A stretch of 42,128 bases of DNA from an uncultured Lachnospiraceae bacterium (GTDB lineage: Bacteria > Bacillota > Clostridia > Lachnospirales > Lachnospiraceae): positions 1-42,128 of the forward strand of contig CAJTVT010000024.1 in NCBI GenBank assembly GCA_910580015.1, read 5' to 3'. Below the pieces are notes generated by a model. It saw nothing but the letters and a program-made list of their open reading frames with translations, was not told the origin of the DNA and ran no database searches. Positions 1 through 7,614 of the stretch are shown piece by piece (position 1 is the stretch's first letter; the number at the start of each line of letters is the position of its first letter). Position numbers and translations under genes: made by a program.

Positions 1-21
1 GGTATTTTCAAGAGTATTCAT
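1..21 (-). CDS. 5' end of a second antitoxin copy, cut by the window edge
   Basis: The first 21 bases, read on the minus strand, encode MNTLENT. This is identical to the first seven codons of the antitoxin at 807..1067. The same AAGGAGGGC ribosome binding site precedes it, and the 44 bases 1-44 match 1047-1090 exactly. The rest of the gene lies off the left edge, so only the start is seen. I infer that the toxin-antitoxin locus is duplicated in tandem, with the partner lying to the left. Confidence 0.6.
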
Positions 22-44
22 ATTAGCCCTCCTTTTGGAATTAA

Positions 45-205
45 TGTACTCTCGGGCTCTCTCTTATACCTGCTTTTACGGCTGATTTTCCGCCAAATGC
101 ACACAAATCTAATCAACATACCATCCAGGTACACCTCATAAATTTGTGCACATCTGACAAAAAATTTTCTCGTAAAATCAGGCACAAAGAGAATCCGAGA
201 GTACA
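45..205. repeat. Invertible-type segment, copy A (inverted relative to copy B)
   Basis: A 139-bp inner segment (56-194) is bounded by the 11-bp inverted repeats TGTACTCTCGG (45-55) and CCGAGAGTACA (195-205). The flanks on both sides match those of copy B (1091-1251) in the same orientation, but the inner segment matches copy B only after reverse complementation, at roughly 85-90% identity. The terminal repeats extend imperfectly inward to about 35 bp. It sits directly upstream of the edge antitoxin gene. It may be a phase-variable switch, or a small palindromic mobile element that flips by recombination between its ends. Confidence 0.8.
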
Positions 206-312
206 TATAATAAAACAACTCTATGGATAATTCTTGACATATGATACTTTGATTATAACATTTTATAAGAAAAGAATAAACCATTTTAGAAAAAAATCAT
301 TATATCTTGATA

Positions 313-424
313 CTAGTGTATTGACCTGTCGATATTTAGCCTAATTCAATTTTCTATAATCAGTAAAAATAGCTGAAAAATGCATAAATAGGTTTAACTA
401 AATATAATACGGTCAGTACACTAG
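313..424. repeat. MITE-like element, CTAGTGTA family (short, diverged copy)
   Basis: The terminal inverted repeats are CTAGTGTATTGACC (313-326) and GGTCAGTACACTAG (411-424), enclosing an AT-rich 84-bp core. The ends are shared with elements at 21969, 22131, 29615 and 34936. The core lacks the strongly folded GC-rich hairpin of the longer copies. There is no coding capacity, so it would need a transposase supplied in trans. It lies between the TA upstream region and the TA operon end. Confidence 0.8.
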
Positions 425-502
425 TGAGGGCTGCATATTATTTTACCGCACGGATACGCATATCTGACAGATAAACATGTCCGTGTATTTTAATTATAAG
501 GG

Positions 503-835
503 TTACCTAAACAGGTTTTCGTAATCCTGTAAATCATGGTAAATACCATCAACACGCACCATATCATCTATGATTTTATACAACATAAAGTATCTATGAC
601 GTTTTAGATGGATTGTCCGATAACCCAAAGCGCATAGTTTGGGATTATCGCACAATTTAAGGCTGTCTGCTACATGAGAAAGCCTAGTTTTCGTTTCTAA
701 TACATCGTCTCTAACACTTCGGGCTGCCTGCTCATTCCCTAAATCTTGCCTGATATAACGTAATATCTGGGCAAGATGTGTCTTGGCGTCACGAGTAATA
801 ACGACTTTATATTCCGAGCTCTTGGCAAATTTCAT
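503..835 (-). CDS. ParE/RelE-superfamily toxin of a type II toxin-antitoxin pair
   Basis: A 110-residue protein with the layout of the RelE/ParE toxin family. It opens with YKVVITRDAKTHL, followed by a helical hairpin region, the strand motif GYRTIHLKRHRYFMLYKI, and the ending VDGIYHDLQDYENLF, which resembles the YHxxxDY C-terminus of ParE-like toxins. Such toxins either cleave ribosome-bound mRNA or poison gyrase; the sequence does not say which. The start is taken as the ATG at 835 with GGGGAA upstream; a TTG three bases earlier is possible. It overlaps the end of the antitoxin gene by 29 bases, the usual translational coupling of TA pairs. Confidence 0.85.
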   Translation of the reverse strand: MKFAKSSEYKVVITRDAKTHLAQILRYIRQDLGNEQAARSVRDDVLETKTRLSHVADSLKLCDNPKLCALGYRTIHLKRHRYFMLYKIIDDMVRVDGIYHDLQDYENLFR

Positions 836-1067
836 CAACCGCTTCCCCTATCTCTTGATATTCTCCTGCAGCAAACTGTTTATCTGCAACTTCGATGTCT
901 CTCATGAAATCTTCTCGCGACATAGGTTTGAGGAATTTACCAACAGCCCCGTCTGCTGCTTCGAGTTCATGGCGCCTAGATAGCTTCCTAGTAAAATCCT
1001 GTATCTTAACTAAATCAGTCTCTGGCAAAGTCTTCATCATGGAAATGGTATTTTCAAGAGTATTCAT
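807..1067 (-). CDS. Antitoxin partner of the ParE/RelE-type toxin
   Basis: An 86-residue, strongly acidic and helical protein starting MNTLENTISMMKTLPETDL. It precedes and overlaps the toxin gene, as antitoxin genes usually do. I do not recognise a named DNA-binding family; the N-terminal half could be a Phd/RelB-like dimerisation and DNA-binding part and the acidic C-terminal half the toxin-neutralising tail. The start has AAGGAGGGC nine bases upstream. The upstream region holds the invertible-type segment at 1091..1251, so its transcription may depend on that segment's orientation. The identification as antitoxin rests mainly on position, size and overlap with the toxin. Confidence 0.75.
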   Translation of the reverse strand: MNTLENTISMMKTLPETDLVKIQDFTRKLSRRHELEAADGAVGKFLKPMSREDFMRDIEVADKQFAAGEYQEIGEAVDEICQELGI

Positions 1068-1090
1068 ATTAGCCCTCCTTTTGGAATTAA

Positions 1091-1251
1091 TGTACTCTCG
1101 GATTCTCCTTGTGCCTGCTTTTGCAAGAAGATTTTTTGTCAGATATGCACAAATTCAGGAGGCGTACCTGGATGGTACGTTGATTAAATTTGTGTGCATT
1201 TGGCGGAAAATCAGCTGTAAAAGCAGATATAAGAGAAATTCCGAGAGTACA
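1091..1251. repeat. Invertible-type segment, copy B, upstream of the TA operon
   Basis: An inner segment of 139 bp (1102-1240) lies between TGTACTCTCGG (1091-1101) and CCGAGAGTACA (1241-1251). It has exactly the same length as copy A at 45..205 and identical or near-identical outer flanks, but the opposite inner orientation. On the plus strand the inner segment is an open frame of about 45 codons (RRFFVRYAQIQEAYLDG region) that copy A carries on the minus strand. I see no convincing sigma-70 promoter inside. TATAAT-like sequences lie just outside it at about 1250-1310 on the minus strand. Confidence 0.8.
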
Positions 1252-1405
1252 TATTATAAAACAACTTTATGGATAATTCTTGACATATGATACTTTGATT
1301 ATAACATTTTATAAGAAAGGAATAAACCATTTTAGAGAAAAATCATTATGTTTTGATGTTTGATGGTGTTCATATAATTAAATTTTGCTTTAGCATCCAA
1401 AATAT

Positions 1406-1449
1406 ACTAAAAATCTGAAGCCATCCCCGATTGGAACCGGCTTCAGATT
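1406..1449 (-). terminator. Rho-independent terminator of tRNA-Leu
   Basis: An 11-bp perfect inverted repeat, AATCTGAAGCC / GGCTTCAGATT (1412-1422 and 1439-1449), with a 16-base loop. On the minus strand it is followed by TTTTTAG. It lies 13 bases past the tRNA 3' end. Confidence 0.8.
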
Positions 1450-1461
1450 ATCATTATCTAG

Positions 1462-1545
1462 TGCAGGAGATGGGACTTGAACCCACACGATATTGCTACC
1501 ACAGGCACCTGAAGCCTGCGCGTCTGCCAATTCCGCCACTCCTGC
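1462..1545 (-). tRNA. tRNA-Leu, anticodon CAG
   Basis: The minus strand reads an acceptor stem GCAGGAG...CTCCTGC plus discriminator A. The D-arm is GGCGGAATTGGCAGAC, the anticodon arm is CAGGC-TTCAGGT-GCCTG, the variable arm is long as in a class II tRNA, and the T-arm is GTGGGTTCAAGTCCCAT. The loop TTCAGGT gives anticodon CAG, for CUG leucine codons. The 3' CCA is not encoded. A strong promoter precedes it and a terminator follows. Confidence 0.95.
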
Positions 1546-1602
1546 AACTATCTGTTCAGCAAAACTCATATTATTTCCTGTCCTGCCGAACTCACAATAG
1601 CT

Positions 1603-1630
1603 ATTATAACAGGTTTATAAATTTTGTCAA
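1603..1630 (-). promoter_or_regulatory. Sigma-70 type promoter of tRNA-Leu
   Basis: On the minus strand TTGACA (1625-1630) and TATAAT (1603-1608), both perfect consensus, are separated by 16 bases. The predicted start is about 50 bases upstream of the mature tRNA 5' end. Confidence 0.8.
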
Positions 1631-1690
1631 TACTTTTTTTATTTTTTTCATAAAATGTCATTTCCATATTGTTATTTTTCTTTTAAACTG

Positions 1691-2449
1691 TCAAAGCGCA
1701 ATAGTTAGTTCCACTGGACAATGATCTGAGCCTAACACTTCTGTATGAATCTTTGCGTCTTGAAGCTGATCTTTGAGCTCGTATGATACCACAAAATAAT
1801 CGATCCGCCACCCTGCATTTTTTTCCCTGGCTTTAAATCGGTAAGACCACCAGGAATACACCTGCTCTGTATCAGGATAAAAATACCGGAAAGTATCAAT
1901 ATAGCCATGAGCCAAGATTGCAGAAAACTTTTCCCGCTCCTCCTGTGTGAACCCTGCATTTCTCTGATTGGTTTTGGGATTTTTCAAATCAATTTCCTGA
2001 TGTGCCACATTTAAATCTCCGCAGAAAATTACTGGTTTTTTGGCCCGTAGCTCCTCCAGATAATTCAAAAATGCATCCTCCCATGCCATACGGTAAGAAA
2101 GTCTTGCAAGCTCACTCTGAGCGTTTGGAGTATAACAGGTCACCAGATAGAACTTCTCATATTCCAGTGTAAGAACCCTTCCCTCCGTATCATGTTCTTC
2201 TATTCCAATTCCATAAGATACTGCCAGCGGTTTGTGCTTGGTAAAAATTGCCGTACCAGAATATCCTTTTTTCTTTGCATAATTCCAATAGTCATAATAC
2301 CCGTCTGGTAACTCTAGGGAAATCTGGCCTTCCTGCAATTTTGTCTCCTGAATACAGAAAAAATCAGCATCCATCTCTTTAAAAAAATCCAAAAATCCTT
2401 TTTGCACGCAAGCACGTAGACCATTCACATTCCACGAAATTAACTTCAT
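1691..2449 (-). CDS. xth: Exodeoxyribonuclease III (Xth/ExoA family)
   Basis: A 252-residue AP endonuclease and 3'-5' exonuclease of base-excision repair, acting on abasic sites and blocked 3' ends. The fold is the endonuclease/exonuclease/phosphatase type. Visible motifs, in order, are WNVNGLRA near the start, IQETKLQ (metal-binding Glu), the GDLNVAH core at about residue 145, and GSDHCPVEL at the C-terminus with the catalytic Asp-His pair. The length is that of a full family member. The start ATG is preceded by AAAGGAGC. It stands alone between the tRNA and thiN, on the same strand; no clear terminator follows, and the tRNA promoter begins about 60 bases downstream. Confidence 0.95.
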   Translation of the reverse strand: MKLISWNVNGLRACVQKGFLDFFKEMDADFFCIQETKLQEGQISLELPDGYYDYWNYAKKKGYSGTAIFTKHKPLAVSYGIGIEEHDTEGRVLTLEYEKFYLVTCYTPNAQSELARLSYRMAWEDAFLNYLEELRAKKPVIFCGDLNVAHQEIDLKNPKTNQRNAGFTQEEREKFSAILAHGYIDTFRYFYPDTEQVYSWWSYRFKAREKNAGWRIDYFVVSYELKDQLQDAKIHTEVLGSDHCPVELTIAL

Positions 2450-2512
2450 TGTTCAGCGCTCCTTTATTTTTATTAAAATCCTACAAACAATTCTTTCCAA
2501 CATGCCTGTAGA

Positions 2513-3172
2513 TTAATCTCTGGCTTCCACTACCAGCAACACGCCTTCCTGAAAAGAAATACATGCTTCCTCTTCTGTAATCTCGTTGCTCACCCCAAGC
2601 GAATGATAACATTCCAGTGTATAGCAATCCAATGGGTACTTAAACCCTGTCAAAGTCAGCCCTTTCACCTGTGGCGTAAAGGGAAACAGGGATACATAAT
2701 TACCATACTGCTCCTCTTTTTTGATGGTGATCCCTTGGTCAATCATACGAATACGATTAAATGGATCCACCATCATACAATCCACACCGTGCTCCATCGC
2801 CATTCCCAGCAGATGAAGATTTCCGATCATATGATCCATACGGCTTCCGGTGGCACCTAAAATATGAATAGCACTGCTGCCCCGTTGGATTGCTGTGCGG
2901 ATGGCAAGCTCTGTATCTGTCTCATCCTTTTCTGGCTGAAACTGGAGAATCTTGGGTCTTTGTTCTCCCTTCTTATTCTGAAAGCTGCGCAGAATATCTT
3001 TATTTACGGAATCAAAGTCTCCCACAATATAATCTGGTGTCCAATTCTGTTCATAAAAAAAGGTCATGCCAAAATCCACTGCAATCGTCTGTTCACAGGG
3101 ATGTGCTTTCATATAGGAAAGTGCAAAGCTCTTGTCAAGATTCCCTCCACTGACAATTAATGTTTCCACCAT
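2513..3172 (-). CDS. thiN: Thiamine pyrophosphokinase
   Basis: A 219-residue cytosolic enzyme that transfers pyrophosphate from ATP to thiamine to give thiamine diphosphate. Family hallmarks are SGGNLDKSF at the N-terminus, AVDFGMTFFYEQNWTPDYIVGDFDSV (substrate and Mg sites, residues 30-57), the EKDETDTELAI motif near residue 83, and LGATGSRMDHMIGNLHLL. The C-terminal half is the beta-rich thiamine-binding domain. It is the last gene of the cluster that starts with murE; rpe ends 15 bases before it. The same rpe-thiN adjacency is found in Bacillus subtilis, which supports the assignment. Confidence 0.93.
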   Translation of the reverse strand: MVETLIVSGGNLDKSFALSYMKAHPCEQTIAVDFGMTFFYEQNWTPDYIVGDFDSVNKDILRSFQNKKGEQRPKILQFQPEKDETDTELAIRTAIQRGSSAIHILGATGSRMDHMIGNLHLLGMAMEHGVDCMMVDPFNRIRMIDQGITIKKEEQYGNYVSLFPFTPQVKGLTLTGFKYPLDCYTLECYHSLGVSNEITEEEACISFQEGVLLVVEARD

Positions 3173-3187
3173 TTTCTCTCTCTTTCT

Positions 3188-3838
3188 CTATCTCATAATC
3201 TTGAGGAACTCCTCCACATTGGCTGTGATATCTCCCTGAAACACAGCAGAACCTGCCACAATAATATTTGCTCCAGCATCCAACACTTCCTGAACATTGG
3301 AGAGGTTAATGCCTCCGTCCACCTCAATGTCAATCCGCAGTTGTCGTTCCTCTATTATCCTACGCAGATCTCGGATCTTATTTGTTGAATACGGAATATA
3401 GGTTTGACCGCCGTATCCCGGATTTACGGTCATCAGCAAAACCATATCCAGCTTGGGCAAAATATATTCCAGGCAACTTAAGTCTGTAGCCGGATTCAAT
3501 GCCACGGAAGCGAGAACTCCTTGAGCCTTTATCTTATCTATGGTCCTGTCTAAGTGAACGCACCCTTCTGCATGGACTGTTATAATATCCGCCCCGCACG
3601 CTACAATCTCCTCCACCAAATGCGCTGGCTCCTCCACCATAAGATGCACATCAAAAATCCGATCGGTTAATCCTCGGATTGAATTCATCAAAGGTCCTCC
3701 AAAGGAAATCGTAGGCACGAAATGCCCATCCATAATATCAATGTGTATATACTGTGCACCTGCTTGGTCAATCATTCTAATTTCTTCTCCCAGGCGTGAA
3801 ATATCTGCTGCCAGTATAGACGGTGATAAACAGTTCAT
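3188..3838 (-). CDS. rpe: Ribulose-phosphate 3-epimerase
   Basis: A 216-residue TIM-barrel enzyme of the pentose phosphate pathway that interconverts ribulose 5-phosphate and xylulose 5-phosphate. Recognisable blocks are LSPSILAADISRLGEEI at the N-terminus, IHIDIMDGHFVPTISFG (metal His and catalytic Asp), FDVHLMVEEP, VNPGYGGQ and the phosphate-binding end EVDGGINLSN...GANIIVAGSAVF. It is full length. It lies between rsgA (21 bases upstream) and thiN in the conserved cluster. Confidence 0.96.
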   Translation of the reverse strand: MNCLSPSILAADISRLGEEIRMIDQAGAQYIHIDIMDGHFVPTISFGGPLMNSIRGLTDRIFDVHLMVEEPAHLVEEIVACGADIITVHAEGCVHLDRTIDKIKAQGVLASVALNPATDLSCLEYILPKLDMVLLMTVNPGYGGQTYIPYSTNKIRDLRRIIEERQLRIDIEVDGGINLSNVQEVLDAGANIIVAGSAVFQGDITANVEEFLKIMR

Positions 3839-3859
3839 CTTACTTCTCCTTTTTGTATT

Positions 3860-4738
3860 TTAATATTTCTTGACATTTTTCAACTCGTCATACAACATGA
3901 TATAGTTTTCATACCTTACAGAACTGATTTTCCCTTCTGCAAATGCCTCCTTTACCCCGCAATCCGGCTCATGGATATGACTGCATCCCTGAAAACGGCA
4001 AAACGGCTCAAATGCATTAAATTCGCGGAAATAATGTTTCAATTCCTCTTTCTCAATTCCGAGCAGATACAGGGAACTGAATCCTGGTGTGTCCATAATA
4101 TAAGTCTGTTCCTCCATACAAAGAAGTTGCGAATGTCGGGTGGTATGCTTCCCTCGGTGAATCTTTTCACTGAGATTTCCCGTCTCCATATCAGCTTCTG
4201 GTGACAAAAGGTTAATCAGGGAAGATTTTCCTACCCCTGAAGGGCCTGCCACTGTTGTTGTCTTTTGGTACAAAACCTTGCGAATCTCCTGCACTCCTTC
4301 CTGGCGTTCCGCGCTGGTAAAGAGTACCTGATATCCACATCCCTCATAAATCTCTCTTAATTTATTTAGCTCAACCTGGTTCACCAGATCTAGCTTATTA
4401 AAGCAAATAATTGTCTCCACCTGCTGGCGTTCCATCATGATCAAAAACCGGTCCAACAGATTCAAATTTGGTTTTGGCTTGTCCGCTGCGAAAATCACCA
4501 GCGCCTGATCGATATTGGCAACCGCCGGACGAGCCAGGGTATTTTTTCTGGTGAGAATCTCTGTGATATTTCCTGTCTTTTCCATCGAATCCAATATCTC
4601 AAGTTCAACATCATCTCCCACCAAAGGCTTGATTTTTTCTTTTCTAAAAATTCCTTTTGCTTTACACTCATAGACTCCGGATTCCTTTGCATGCACATAA
4701 TAGAATCCAGCAATCCCTTTTATGATTTTTCCTTGCAT
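3860..4738 (-). CDS. rsgA: Ribosome small-subunit maturation GTPase RsgA (CpgA)
   Basis: A 292-residue circularly permuted GTPase that checks late 30S assembly. The order is an N-terminal OB-fold (about 1-65), then a permuted GTPase domain with the G4 motif NKLD (near 118) before the P-loop GPSGVGKSSLIN (near 165) and the G3 DTPGF. The C-terminal zinc domain shows CRFQGCSHIHEPDC (Cys-Cys-His-Cys). The chosen start is the ATG at 4738 with AAGGAA eight bases upstream; a TTG at 4744 in the same frame is less likely. It follows the PASTA kinase by 12 bases, as cpgA follows prkC in Bacillus, where the kinase phosphorylates CpgA. Confidence 0.95.
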   Translation of the reverse strand: MQGKIIKGIAGFYYVHAKESGVYECKAKGIFRKEKIKPLVGDDVELEILDSMEKTGNITEILTRKNTLARPAVANIDQALVIFAADKPKPNLNLLDRFLIMMERQQVETIICFNKLDLVNQVELNKLREIYEGCGYQVLFTSAERQEGVQEIRKVLYQKTTTVAGPSGVGKSSLINLLSPEADMETGNLSEKIHRGKHTTRHSQLLCMEEQTYIMDTPGFSSLYLLGIEKEELKHYFREFNAFEPFCRFQGCSHIHEPDCGVKEAFAEGKISSVRYENYIMLYDELKNVKKY

Positions 4739-4750
4739 ACACAATGTTCC

Positions 4751-6841
4751 TTAATTCTGTGTGAATGGCACATTTTCGTTCACAGTCCTGTCTGACTCTG
4801 TGATTTCCACACCATCCTCATCGACGTAGATCCAGCTCCATTTAATCGAAATCGTACCTTGTGCACAGTTTTCGATATTTGCTTGATTGATATTATATGG
4901 GAACGCAGTCGCTGTCCAAGTGCCAAGCTCCTCCCCTGTAGATTTGCTCAGCGTAATCACCGCTTCTATATTGGTAGCATTCGCTGGAATACGTGCCAGC
5001 TTTTCAATGGTGTAATTATTTAGGGAATAATAGATATTCTTTTTCCCCAGGCTAATCGTCAATGTCACAGTCGTCCCTTTTTCCACGGTCTTTCCTGCTT
5101 CCACACTCTGCTCAATCACATTTCCTTCTGGAATCTCATCGTTGTAATCTGAATTCGTGGCAACATTTAACCCTAATGCACCAAGTTGTGCCCTTGCCTC
5201 TGCTTCTGGCGTATTCCGCACATCTGGCATAACACTTGGCTCCACACCTCTGCTTAAAATCACCGTGACAGTGTCTCCCTTTTTCGCTTTTGTTCCTGCT
5301 TCTGGGCTCTGGGACACCACATGATCATTTGGCACTGAATCATGATATTCAAAATGAAAATCTGGAATCAGTTCATATTTCGCAAGCTCTGTCTCCGCAG
5401 ACTGTCGATCCATGCCTGCCACACTGGGCACATCAAACTCTCCTGCACCACTGCTAATGGTAACTTCAATTGTGGTATTCTTTTCCACCTTAGTGCCAAC
5501 TTCCTCACTTTGACCAACAATCAGCCCCTGGGCATATTCTTCAGAAGATTCCTCCCCTACTTTATCTATTCCTAGGCCAATAGCGTACAGTGCTCTCTGT
5601 GCCTCGTCAAAGGTCTTGCCTCGCAGATCAATCATCTCTACTTTGTTATCTTCTTTCTCTTCTGGCTCCTCTGGCAACACATCTTCCTGTACCTTATCTG
5701 GCTTTTTCTCCTCTTCCTTAACACTACCAAATCGGAACAAGCCTAAAAAACTTCCCCCAATATACGCAATGATTACCACAATTATCACGGCTGCAACGAT
5801 GCCCATAATGGTCACTGCTTTTTCCATCTTTGGATTTAAAAATCCATCGTCATCCTCATCATCGTCTTCGTCGTCTTCGTCATCCTCCTCGTCATTCTCC
5901 TGAGCTGCCTCTCCATAATAAATATTTCTTGTCTGTTCTTTTATACTTTCCACTTCCTCCGGCTTTACCACTCTGGTCTTTTCCTGCTGCCCTACTGGTA
6001 TCATCACCACAAAATCCTCTTCTGGGCTGATCAGTGCCTTTTTTAAATCCATCAAAAGGCTGCTGATACTGTCATAACGCCTGTCTGGGCTTTTTTGGGT
6101 ACATTTTAAAATAATTTTTTCCAAACTGATCGGAAGATTTGGTGCATAGGAACTTGGATTTACCATCTCCTCCTGCAAATGCTGGATCGCGATGGCCACT
6201 GTCGATTCTCCATCAAAAGGCACACGCCCAGTAACCATTTCATACATCACAATTCCCAGAGAATAAATATCACTCTTTCCATCCACAAAACCATTGCGCG
6301 CCTGTTCTGGTGATGCATAATGAACGGAACCCATTACTTCAGAATTGATAGTATTACTGCTGGCTGCTCTTGCAATTCCAAAATCTGTCACCTTGACTTT
6401 ACCCTCTGTGGAAATAATAATATTTTGTGGCTTAATGTCACGATGGATAATATGCTTGTTATGAGCCGCTTCAATTCCTCGTCCTACCTGAATGGCAATA
6501 CTGACTGCCTCTTTAAAAGAGAGCTGGCCCTTTTTTTCAATATAGGTTTTTAGGGTGATACCTTCCACATATTCCATCACAATATAGTGCATGGCGTTTT
6601 CACTTCCAACGTCATAAATATTTACAATATTGGGATGCTCCAAGCCTGCTGCCGATTGTGCCTCGGTGCGGAATTTTGTCACAAAATTTACATCCTCGGA
6701 AAATTCCTGCTTCAGCACTTTGATTCCTACAAACCGTCCCAGTGTATGATCTTTGGCCTTGTAGACATCTGCCATTCCGCCGGTTCCTACTTTTGCTACA
6801 ATTTCATATCTATCTGCAATATACATTCCCGCTTTTAACAT
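4751..6841 (-). CDS. pknB: Membrane Ser/Thr protein kinase with PASTA domains (PrkC/Stk)
   Basis: A 696-residue single-pass kinase that senses cell-wall fragments. The kinase domain is at about 8-270, with the glycine loop VGTGGMADVYKA, HRDIKPQNIII, DFGIA and the SVHYASPEQ activation-loop end. A very acidic juxtamembrane stretch (NDEEDDEDDEDDDEDDDG, about 318-335) precedes a membrane helix at about 345-370. Three PASTA repeats cover about 400-595, and a C-terminal beta-rich domain resembles the one in other clostridial PrkC proteins. The start is the ATG at 6841, with GGAGGT five bases upstream; the in-frame TTG at 6853 would include the Shine-Dalgarno in the coding region. It sits two bases from the phosphatase stop codon, so the pair is translated together. 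Confidence 0.95.
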   Translation of the reverse strand: MLKAGMYIADRYEIVAKVGTGGMADVYKAKDHTLGRFVGIKVLKQEFSEDVNFVTKFRTEAQSAAGLEHPNIVNIYDVGSENAMHYIVMEYVEGITLKTYIEKKGQLSFKEAVSIAIQVGRGIEAAHNKHIIHRDIKPQNIIISTEGKVKVTDFGIARAASSNTINSEVMGSVHYASPEQARNGFVDGKSDIYSLGIVMYEMVTGRVPFDGESTVAIAIQHLQEEMVNPSSYAPNLPISLEKIILKCTQKSPDRRYDSISSLLMDLKKALISPEEDFVVMIPVGQQEKTRVVKPEEVESIKEQTRNIYYGEAAQENDEEDDEDDEDDDEDDDGFLNPKMEKAVTIMGIVAAVIIVVIIAYIGGSFLGLFRFGSVKEEEKKPDKVQEDVLPEEPEEKEDNKVEMIDLRGKTFDEAQRALYAIGLGIDKVGEESSEEYAQGLIVGQSEEVGTKVEKNTTIEVTISSGAGEFDVPSVAGMDRQSAETELAKYELIPDFHFEYHDSVPNDHVVSQSPEAGTKAKKGDTVTVILSRGVEPSVMPDVRNTPEAEARAQLGALGLNVATNSDYNDEIPEGNVIEQSVEAGKTVEKGTTVTLTISLGKKNIYYSLNNYTIEKLARIPANATNIEAVITLSKSTGEELGTWTATAFPYNINQANIENCAQGTISIKWSWIYVDEDGVEITESDRTVNENVPFTQN

Positions 6842-6843
6842 TT

Positions 6844-7587
6844 TTACCTCCAATCCGCATCTGCTGCAAATGGATCTGTCAAGATTACTGTAATATTATC
6901 GTTGCCGCCATATTCATTTGCTACCCGAATCAATTCATCTATCATTCCCTCTGTATCTGTTCTATTCTCTATAATTTTAAGGATTTCTCCATCCTCCATC
7001 ATATCTGTCAATCCATCGGAGCACATTAAAATCCGGTCATTCTTTTTTAATTCCACCTCAAAAAAATCTATCTCAATCTTCTGCCCGCCTCCAACTGCAC
7101 GGGTAATCACATTTCGATCTGGGTGCATTCTCGCCGCCTCCGGCTCAATCTTTCCCCTGCGCACCATCTCCTGCACATAAGAATGGTCTCTGGTAATCTG
7201 TTCCAGACAACGATTGACGATATACAATCGGCTGTCTCCAACATTTGCCACACATAATTCTTTCCCACTTCTAGTAGCTGCCACAACAGTTGTTCCCATT
7301 CCTTCCAAATCAATATCTGTGACGGCCTTTTCCATCACCGCCAAATTTGCTTTTTGAATGGCCGAACGCAAGATAACAATCGGAGATATCTCCTTGCTGT
7401 CCTGTACGGACTTCACTATTGTTTCCACCGTATACCGTGAAGCAAAATCTCCCGCATTATGTCCCCCCATACCATCCGCTAAAATATACAGATTGGGCAG
7501 ATTTCCAACCGACACTTCGGAGGTATACATATAATCCTGATTCATCTCTCGTCTTCTCCCTGTATCCGTCCTGGAAAAAGCCTTCAT
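6844..7587 (-). CDS. prpC: PP2C-family Ser/Thr phosphatase (PrpC/Stp)
   Basis: A 247-residue metal-dependent phosphatase that opposes the adjacent PASTA kinase. Motifs are RREMNQDYM and LADGMGGHNAGD (first metal Asp), GTTVVAA, VANVGDSRLYIV, the QITRDHSYV segment, ILMCSDGLTDMM and the C-terminal GGNDNITVILTD. It has no membrane segment, so it is cytosolic. It ends two bases before the kinase start and follows rlmN by 27 bases; the phosphatase-kinase-rsgA order is standard in Firmicutes. Confidence 0.95.
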   Translation of the reverse strand: MKAFSRTDTGRRREMNQDYMYTSEVSVGNLPNLYILADGMGGHNAGDFASRYTVETIVKSVQDSKEISPIVILRSAIQKANLAVMEKAVTDIDLEGMGTTVVAATRSGKELCVANVGDSRLYIVNRCLEQITRDHSYVQEMVRRGKIEPEAARMHPDRNVITRAVGGGQKIEIDFFEVELKKNDRILMCSDGLTDMMEDGEILKIIENRTDTEGMIDELIRVANEYGGNDNITVILTDPFAADADWR

Positions 7588-7614
7588 GCTTCTCGCCTTC
7601 CTTTCTATCTACTA

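Noticed and set aside
1102..1240. A promoter inside the inverted segment
   Set aside because: I looked on both strands in both copies and found no -35/-10 pair with acceptable spacing. The switch idea therefore rests on geometry, not on a visible promoter.
895..1290. Open frame of 131 codons on the plus strand
   Set aside because: It runs antisense through the antitoxin gene and into the inverted-repeat segment, without a ribosome binding site. Only the 45-codon part in the segment is of interest and is reported as a finding.
5616..5903. Serine-rich open frame on the plus strand
   Set aside because: It is the antisense reading of the acidic linker of the PASTA kinase gene.
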